Of a DNA stretch of 6,786 bases, positions 1 to 4,252 are shown in pieces (position 1 is the first letter of the stretch; each line of letters starts with the position of its first letter). Source of the DNA: Acidimicrobiia bacterium UBA4744 (GTDB lineage Bacteria; Actinomycetota; Acidimicrobiia; Spongiisociales; UBA4744); NCBI GenBank assembly GCA_002403855.1, contig DHIO01000003.1:41004-47789 (forward strand). The letters run 5' to 3'. Made by a program: the position numbers and the translations under genes. The notes beneath the pieces were generated by a model. The model had not been told where the DNA came from and did no database searches. It saw only the letters and a program-made list of their open reading frames with translations.

Positions 1-815
1 CGAACGGGACCGTCGAGTCGCTGCAGGTTGCAATTGATGACCCAAGTCAGATTGTCGAGTTGCTCGCGAGCCGCCAGTTTGATGGCTCCAAGAGTTTCCG
101 GCTCGTCCGTTTCGCCGTCGCCCACGAAGGCCCAGACTCGCGACTCGGAGGCGTCGTCGATACGCCGGTTCTGGAGGTACTTGTTGAAGCGGGCCTGGTA
201 GATGGAATTGATCGGCCCGATGCCCATCGAGACGGTCGGGTACTCCCAGAAGTCGGGCATCAAGCGGGGATGCGGATAGCTGGAGAGCCCGCCGCCGATC
301 TCCCGGCGGAATCGATCGAGGTCTTCTTCGTCGATCCGGTGCTCCAGGTAGGCGCGTGCATAGATCCCAGGGGCGGCATGACCTTGGATGTAGATGTGAT
401 CTCCCGGCAGTCCGTCGTCTTTGCCGCGGAAGAAGTGGTTGAACCCGACTTCGTACAGGGCCGCCGACGACGCGAACGTGGAGAGGTGGCCGCCGATGCC
501 CTCGGCGGCTGCGTTGGCTTTGATCACCATGACGGCTGCGTTCCAGCGGATGAACCGCCGGATCCGCTTCTCCAGGTACATGTCGCCCGGAAACCAGGCT
601 TCCTCCTCGGGGGGGATGGTGTTGATGTAGGGGGTGCTGATCGAGGCCGGAACACCCACGTTCTGTTCCCGGGCGCGGGTGATCAGTTTGGCCAGGAGCA
701 ACTGAGCGCGCATCTTGCCCTGGGAGGAGATCACCCCATCGAGTGAATCAAGCCATTCCTGAGTCTCTTCCGGATCCTGGTCCGGAAGCTGGTGAACGAA
801 GCCGTCGATGATCAT
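1..815 (-). CDS. aceE: Pyruvate dehydrogenase E1 component, homodimeric type (AceE), N-terminal part, cut by left window edge
   Basis: This is the thiamine diphosphate (TPP)-dependent E1 subunit that decarboxylates pyruvate and acetylates the lipoyl groups of E2 in the cytoplasmic pyruvate dehydrogenase complex. Reading the minus strand from ATG at 815 gives 271 uninterrupted codons that follow E. coli AceE almost segment by segment: YINTIPPEEE (63-72), RRFIRWNAAVMV (86-97), GGHLSTFASSA (108-118), FNHFFRG (125-131), QGHAAPGIYAR (144-154), GLSSYPHPRLMPDFW (176-190), and the TPP/Mg motif GDGETDEPE (232-240) closing with NCNLQRLDGPV (261-271). H110 and H146 match conserved AceE histidines. The family is about 890-930 residues, so roughly two thirds lies beyond the left edge. 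The start is supported by AAGGA six bases upstream and by alignment with the E. coli N-terminus. It is transcribed divergently from the dehydratase gene, with a palindrome between them. The identity is secure; only the unseen remainder is uncertain. Confidence 0.95.
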   Translation of the reverse strand, partial: MIIDGFVHQLPDQDPEETQEWLDSLDGVISSQGKMRAQLLLAKLITRAREQNVGVPASISTPYINTIPPEEEAWFPGDMYLEKRIRRFIRWNAAVMVIKANAAAEGIGGHLSTFASSAALYEVGFNHFFRGKDDGLPGDHIYIQGHAAPGIYARAYLEHRIDEEDLDRFRREIGGGLSSYPHPRLMPDFWEYPTVSMGIGPINSIYQARFNKYLQNRRIDDASESRVWAFVGDGETDEPETLGAIKLAAREQLDNLTWVINCNLQRLDGPV

Positions 816-821
816 GCGGAA

Positions 822-826
822 TCCTT
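822..826 (-). promoter_or_regulatory. Ribosome binding site of aceE
   Basis: The minus strand reads AAGGA, then six bases, then ATG at 815-813. The motif and spacing are good and fix the aceE start. A TAGGCT hexamer on the minus strand at 848-843 could be its -10 box, which would give a leader of about 20 bases, but no convincing -35 box accompanies it. Confidence 0.7.
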
Positions 827-859
827 GTAGCTCGGCTCGGGAAGCCTACCCCCATCGAG

Positions 860-910
860 GGTTTTGGCGTCCTGAAAGGGTGGTATTTCCCCCCACAGGA
901 CGCCGAAACC
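860..910. repeat. Near-perfect 15-bp inverted repeat between divergent aceE and dehydratase genes
   Basis: The left arm GGTTTTGGCGTCCTG (860-874) and right arm CAGGACGCCGAAACC (896-910) are complementary at 14 of 15 positions. The exception is T865 opposite G905, which would be a G-U wobble in RNA. The inner nine pairs are perfect. The 21-base centre (875-895) could extend pairing through GGGTGG and a run of six C. Neither strand has a T-tract after the outer arm, and the repeat sits between two 5' ends, so a terminator is unlikely. The arms fall about where the -35 regions of the two divergent promoters would lie (near 866-871 for aceE and 896-904 for the dehydratase). This suggests a shared operator, but no particular regulator family is recognisable. 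The symmetry is seen directly; the regulatory role is inferred. Confidence 0.75.
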
Positions 911-918
911 GGGAGAGG

Positions 919-924
919 TACAAT
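919..924 (+). promoter_or_regulatory. Possible -10 promoter box (TACAAT) of the dehydratase gene
   Basis: TACAAT matches the TAnnnT actinobacterial -10 pattern and differs from TATAAT at one position. Its last base lies ten bases before the ATG at 935, so transcription would start at about 930-935 and leave little or no leader. No good -35 box is present; the expected place (about 896-901) lies inside the right arm of the inverted repeat. The call rests on motif and position alone. Confidence 0.4.
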
Positions 925-934
925 CTGGGCCCTG

Positions 935-1885
935 ATGCTCCCCACCTTCGACGATGTTTGCGCGGCATCCGAGCGGATCGCCCCCTACGTGCAGCGCACG
1001 CCGGTCATGACCTCCGCAACCCTGGACCGCGAAGTGGATGGGCGAGTCTTCTTCAAGTGCGAGAACCTGCAAAAAGTGGGTGCATTCAAGGCGCGAGGCG
1101 CTCTCAACACCGTCCTCAGCCTCTCCAACGGAGAGGCTGAAGGAGGGGTGATCACCCACTCATCGGGCAATCACGCGGCAGCGCTGGCGTACGCCGCGGC
1201 CATCCGGGGGATCCCCTGCACGGTGGTGATGCCGGACGACGCGCCGGCGGTCAAGGTAACGGCGGTGCGTGGGTACGGAGCGGACATCGTCTTCTGCAAA
1301 CAGAACGAGCGGGAAACCGTCTGCCACCGGGAGATGCAGATCAGAGGTTCTACTCTGGTACATCCCTTTGACGATTCGCGGGTGGTGGCGGGGCAGGGCA
1401 CTGCGGCGCTCGAGCTGTTCGAGGAGGTGCCCGACCTGGACGTGGTGATCGCCCCGATCGGTGGGGGAGGGCTGCTGTCCGGGACCACGGTGGCCGCCGC
1501 AGCGGTGCGGCCCGGGATCCGGGTGGTGGGGGCCGAACCGGAAGCCGTCGACGACGCCTACCGGTCGCTACAGACCGGAGTGCGCCAACCGCGGGTGCCC
1601 AATCCCACCACCTGGGCGGACGGGCTCTTGACCGGGGTCGGGGAGATCCCTTTCGAGATTCTGACCGCGGCCGGGACGGAGATTGTCACAGTCACCGAGC
1701 GGGCCCTCCTGGAGGCGGCCCTCTTCCATCTCGAGCGGATGAAACTGGTGGTCGAGCCGTCGGGGGCGGCCGGTCTGGCCGCAGTGCGAGCCATCGCCGA
1801 CGAAGTGAGGGGACTGCAGGTGGGAGTGATCATCAGCGGCGGCAACACGGATTTCCGCTGGCTGGAAGCGGCTAGGACGCAATAG
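935..1885 (+). CDS. PLP-dependent threonine/serine dehydratase (ammonia-lyase), no ACT domain
   Basis: This fold-type II pyridoxal-phosphate enzyme probably deaminates L-threonine to 2-oxobutyrate and/or L-serine to pyruvate in the cytoplasm. Its 316 residues match the short catabolic dehydratase and serine racemase size class, with no C-terminal ACT domain as in biosynthetic IlvA, so isoleucine feedback is not expected. Visible motifs in order are HRTP-like QRTPV (20-24), FFKCENLQ (39-46), the Schiff-base lysine K52 in GAFKARGA (49-56), the substrate loop SSGNHA (76-81), the glycine-rich PLP-phosphate loop GGGGLLSG (175-182), PNPTTWADGL in the second half, and SGGNTD (301-306), whose Ser faces the PLP ring nitrogen in this family. 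ATG 935 is the first start in frame, and the N-terminus TFDDVCAASERI aligns with family starts. A GGGAGAGG stretch (911-918) is too distant to be an ordinary ribosome binding site. Serine racemase or a hydroxyectoine-utilisation type dehydratase cannot be excluded. Confidence 0.9.
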   Translation: MLPTFDDVCAASERIAPYVQRTPVMTSATLDREVDGRVFFKCENLQKVGAFKARGALNTVLSLSNGEAEGGVITHSSGNHAAALAYAAAIRGIPCTVVMPDDAPAVKVTAVRGYGADIVFCKQNERETVCHREMQIRGSTLVHPFDDSRVVAGQGTAALELFEEVPDLDVVIAPIGGGGLLSGTTVAAAAVRPGIRVVGAEPEAVDDAYRSLQTGVRQPRVPNPTTWADGLLTGVGEIPFEILTAAGTEIVTVTERALLEAALFHLERMKLVVEPSGAAGLAAVRAIADEVRGLQVGVIISGGNTDFRWLEAARTQ

Positions 1886-2062
1886 TCGGCTTCACCGAAC
1901 CCGGCCCGCCTCATCCAGACGCCGCTTACTGAAGCCCGCCTTCGACCTCGAGATAGGGTCTTTCGTCACCCTCGCCGATGGGCCTCACCGCGTAGGCTGT
2001 GGGAGATACTGCTGAGGAGGAGAAGAAGCCCTCGTGGTTCGGCCCGCAGTTGGTGGATTGTC
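1886..2062 (+). promoter_or_regulatory. Intergenic region and presumed promoter/leader of the formate dehydrogenase operon
   Basis: These 177 bases separate the dehydratase stop from the NuoE-type start and hold no long gene. Because the next three genes are tightly packed, the operon promoter most likely lies here. Candidate -10 hexamers are TAGGGT (1954-1959), TAGGCT (1993-1998) and GATACT (2005-2010), none with a convincing -35 box, so I do not choose among them. A weak 5-bp hairpin (AGGGT 1955-1959 with ACCCT 1968-1972) has no T-tract, and I see no intrinsic terminator for the dehydratase, so read-through into the operon is possible. A strong purine-rich tract (GAGGAGGAGAAGAAG, 2014-2028) resembles a ribosome binding site but lies too far from the start at 2063. 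Confidence 0.4.
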
Positions 2063-2066
2063 GTGA
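2034..2066 (+). CDS. Possible 10-codon leader minicistron coupled to the NuoE-type gene
   Basis: GTG at 2034 opens a frame reading M-V-R-P-A-V-G-G-L-S and stopping at TGA 2064-2066. The stop overlaps the downstream GTG start (2063-2065) as GTGA, the classic four-base arrangement for translational coupling. The Shine-Dalgarno-like tract GAGGAGGAG (2014-2022) ends 11 bases before this GTG, so it serves this start better than the one at 2063. The peptide has no run of a single regulatory amino acid and resembles nothing I know. The overlap could be chance, since the main gene has its own modest GGTGGA (2052-2057) five bases before its start. Confidence 0.22.
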   Translation: MVRPAVGGLS

Positions 2067-2527
2067 GTGCCGTCGACATCGGCCCGGCGCTGGACGTCCT
2101 AGACGACCTGGCTCCCATCAACCACGGACATGTCATTCCTCTCCTGCAGGCCATTCAGGACAGGTATGGGTATCTGCCCCACGAAGTGCTCCTCGAGGTG
2201 AGCGAACAGGCGCGCATCCCCGCCAGCCATCTCTACGGCGTTGCCACCTTCTACGCTCAGTTTCATCTCGAAGAGCACGGCCGCCACACAGTGCGTGTGT
2301 GCAAGGGAACGGCGTGCCACGTTCGGGGTCGCCAGATCATCCAGGAAGCGGTCGACGAAGAGCTGGGGATCAAACCCGGGCAAACCACCGAAGACCGGCG
2401 TTTCACTCTGGAGACGGTCGCCTGCCTCGGTACCTGCTTCCTGGCCCCGGTTGTGATGGTCGACCACGACTACTACGGCACGGTGAACCCGGACAAGGTT
2501 GCCGAGATCCTCGCTGGGTATGAGTAG
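2063..2527 (+). CDS. NuoE/FdsG-type [2Fe-2S] subunit of an NAD-linked formate dehydrogenase
   Basis: This 154-residue protein is the small thioredoxin-like electron-transfer subunit that accompanies NuoF-type diaphorases (NuoE, HoxE, HydC/HylC and FdsG families). An N-terminal helical part (about 10-70) contains the typical stretch AIQDRYGYLPHEVL, followed by IPASHLYGVATFYAQF. The thioredoxin-like half carries the four [2Fe-2S] ligands C80 and C85 (C-x4-C in VCKGTACHVRG) and C121 and C125 (C-x3-C in CLGTC). Length and spacing are normal for the family. GTG 2063 is used because no ATG, GTG or TTG lies in frame immediately upstream and the family N-terminus starts here; GGTGGA (2052-2057) is a fair ribosome binding site. 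It is first in an operon with the NuoF-type and alpha subunits, six bases before the next gene. Operon context, not sequence alone, assigns it to formate dehydrogenase rather than complex I or a hydrogenase. Confidence 0.92.
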   Translation: MSAVDIGPALDVLDDLAPINHGHVIPLLQAIQDRYGYLPHEVLLEVSEQARIPASHLYGVATFYAQFHLEEHGRHTVRVCKGTACHVRGRQIIQEAVDEELGIKPGQTTEDRRFTLETVACLGTCFLAPVVMVDHDYYGTVNPDKVAEILAGYE

Positions 2528-2530
2528 GAA
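2526..2530 (+). promoter_or_regulatory. Ribosome binding site of the NuoF-type gene
   Basis: AGGAA overlaps the stop of the preceding gene. Two ATG codons follow in a row, at 2534 and 2537. Spacing is only three bases to the first and six to the second, so the second ATG may be the true start; the protein would be one residue shorter. Confidence 0.5.
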
Positions 2531-2533
2531 GCC

Positions 2534-4252
2534 ATGATGACCGAGAACGGCAGTCGAATCGCCTCGCCGGCCGACCTGTCTGCACGCCGCGAGCAGCTGA
2601 TCGCCGAGGATGTGGGGATCCGACGCATCCTGGTGTGTTCGACCGGTTGTCTGGCGATCGGGGCCCGAGAGGTTGAGGCCGCTTTCCGCGAAGGAGTAGC
2701 GGCCGCGGATCTGCAGGGGGAAGTGCAGGTGGTGGCGACCGGTTGCCATGGGTTGTGTGCAATGGCTCCGGTGGTGGTGATCGAACCGAACGACGTCGTC
2801 TACGGGCGCAATCGCATCAAGTATGTGCCCGACGTCATCGAGCAGACGGTGAAGAGCGGCGAGATCATCCGCCGCTTCTGCTTTGGGCGCGACCCGGAGA
2901 TGGCCCATCTGGGTGATATCCCCTTCTATGCGCATCAGACGAAAGCGGTGCTGCGCAATGTGGGTCGGGTCGATCCCCAACAGATCGACGACGCCATCCA
3001 GCGAGGTGTGTATGAGGCCGCCGGCCAGGTGCTGACTTCCATGGAACCGGACGAGGTCGTCGAGGAGATCATTGCGAGCGGCTTACGAGGCCGCGGCGGT
3101 GGCGGTTTCCCGGCCGGGCTGAAGTGGAAGATCTGCAAGGAGAGCCCCGGAAGCACCACGTATCTGATCTGCAATGCCGACGAAGGCGATCCGGGCGCTT
3201 TCATGGACCGCGCTCTTCTGGAAGGCGACCCGCATAGTGTGCTGGAAGGCATGATCATCGCGGCCTACGCGCTCGAGGCCGCCAAGGGTTTCATCTACGT
3301 TCGGGCCGAGTATCCGATTGCCGTTGAGCACATCCGCATCGCTATCGAGCAAGCCCATGAGCGCGGGTTGCTGGGTCCGGACATCCTGGGAAGCAACTTC
3401 TCGCTGGACATCGAGGTGCGGGAAGGCGCCGGGGCTTTCGTGTGCGGTGAGGAAACCGCCATGATCGCCTCCCTCGAAGGGGAGCGGGGCATGGCCCGAC
3501 CCAAACCTCCGTATCCGGCCCTGCGCGGCTATCTCGGCCAACCCACGATCATCAACAATGTCGAGACATTCGCCAACGTGCCGGTGATCATCGGCCAAGG
3601 GGGAGTGAAGTTCGCCGAGAGCGGCACCGAGGGTTCAAAGGGCACCAAGATCTTTGCGCTCGCCGGTCAGGTCAACAACACCGGCCTGGTTGAAGTGCCC
3701 ATGGGAGCCACCATCCGCGAGATCGTCTTTGACGTGGGCGGCGGCCTGCCCAAGAAACGCGAGTTCAAGGCGGTTCAGATGGGCGGCCCCTCCGGCGGCT
3801 GCGTACCCGCTTCCTATCTGGATCTGCCCATCGACTACGACTCGTTGCGCGAGGTAGGAGCAATCATGGGTTCCGGCGGGATGATCGTGATGGACGAGAC
3901 GACCTGCATTGTCGACATCGCTCGCTACTTCATCTCGTTCTGCGCGGAGGAGAGTTGCGGACTGTGTGCCCCCTGCCGGTTCGGAACGGTGCGGTTGAAG
4001 GAGATCCTGGATCGAATCTGTGGCGGGCGGGGGACCATCGACGACCTCAACGACCTGGAGAGGCTGGCTGAGGTGGTGCAGAAGACCTCTCTGTGTGGGC
4101 TCGGTCAAACGGCTCCGAATCCGGTCCTCTCCACGCTGCGGCATTTTCGAGATGAGTATTTGGCTCACGTGGCCGACAGAACCTGTCCGGCCGGAGTGTG
4201 CACGGCGCTGCTTCCTGAAAAGGAAGTGGCCACGGCGGCAAAGGAAGGGTAA
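2534..4252 (+). CDS. NuoF/FdsB-type FMN- and NAD(H)-binding subunit with N-terminal [2Fe-2S] domain
   Basis: The diaphorase subunit (572 residues) exchanges electrons between Fe-S clusters and NAD(H) through FMN. Residues 28-110 form a thioredoxin-like [2Fe-2S] domain with ligands C35, C39, C71 and C75. The NuoF core follows: FMN/NADH loop GRGGGGFP (186-193), CNADEGDPGAF (213-223) and GAGAFVCGEETA (298-309). The [4Fe-4S] ligands are C475, C478 and C481 (SCGLCAPCR) with C521. This N-terminal fusion is typical of HydB, HylB, HndC and FdsB proteins and absent from ordinary complex I NuoF. Near the end CPAGVC (551-556) appears, a motif that in HydB-like proteins precedes a two-[4Fe-4S] ferredoxin domain, but here the protein stops 16 residues later. 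C458 in ETTCIV also matches the HydB group as I recall it. The stop overlaps the next ATG (TAATG). Cofactor preference (NAD or NADP) cannot be read with confidence. Confidence 0.93.
   Translation: MMTENGSRIASPADLSARREQLIAEDVGIRRILVCSTGCLAIGAREVEAAFREGVAAADLQGEVQVVATGCHGLCAMAPVVVIEPNDVVYGRNRIKYVPDVIEQTVKSGEIIRRFCFGRDPEMAHLGDIPFYAHQTKAVLRNVGRVDPQQIDDAIQRGVYEAAGQVLTSMEPDEVVEEIIASGLRGRGGGGFPAGLKWKICKESPGSTTYLICNADEGDPGAFMDRALLEGDPHSVLEGMIIAAYALEAAKGFIYVRAEYPIAVEHIRIAIEQAHERGLLGPDILGSNFSLDIEVREGAGAFVCGEETAMIASLEGERGMARPKPPYPALRGYLGQPTIINNVETFANVPVIIGQGGVKFAESGTEGSKGTKIFALAGQVNNTGLVEVPMGATIREIVFDVGGGLPKKREFKAVQMGGPSGGCVPASYLDLPIDYDSLREVGAIMGSGGMIVMDETTCIVDIARYFISFCAEESCGLCAPCRFGTVRLKEILDRICGGRGTIDDLNDLERLAEVVQKTSLCGLGQTAPNPVLSTLRHFRDEYLAHVADRTCPAGVCTALLPEKEVATAAKEG
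4241..4249 (+). promoter_or_regulatory. Ribosome binding site of the formate dehydrogenase alpha gene inside the NuoF-type gene
   Basis: AAGGAAGGG lies in the last codons of the NuoF-type gene, two bases before the ATG at 4252, with the GGAAGG core three bases back. With the one-base TAATG stop/start overlap this implies translational coupling and roughly equal subunit synthesis. Confidence 0.65.

Noticed and set aside
60..746. 228-codon plus-strand open frame opposite aceE
   Set aside because: It is antisense to a protein with clear AceE motifs, and its translation has no recognisable domain. Long antisense frames are expected in GC-rich genes.
1904..1941. 8-base direct repeat GCCCGCCT at 1904-1911 and 1934-1941
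   Set aside because: It is short and low in complexity in GC-rich DNA, with no promoter element or extended similarity around it; probably chance.
1955..1972. Small hairpin AGGGT / ACCCT as a terminator of the dehydratase gene
   Set aside because: The stem has only five pairs and no T-tract follows, so it does not qualify as an intrinsic terminator.
1999..2523. 174-codon plus-strand frame starting at GTG 1999 and overlapping the NuoE-type gene
   Set aside because: Its translation is Arg/Pro/Ser-rich in the manner of an out-of-frame shadow, whereas the 2063 frame has the four conserved cluster cysteines.
2099..2980. 293-codon minus-strand open frame across the NuoE-type and NuoF-type genes
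   Set aside because: It spans two well-supported plus-strand genes and their junction, and is best explained as a shadow of GC-rich codon use.
2063..4252. Assignment of the two diaphorase genes to respiratory complex I
   Set aside because: The extra N-terminal [2Fe-2S] domain on the NuoF-type protein and the adjoining formate dehydrogenase alpha gene in place of nuoG point to a soluble formate dehydrogenase.
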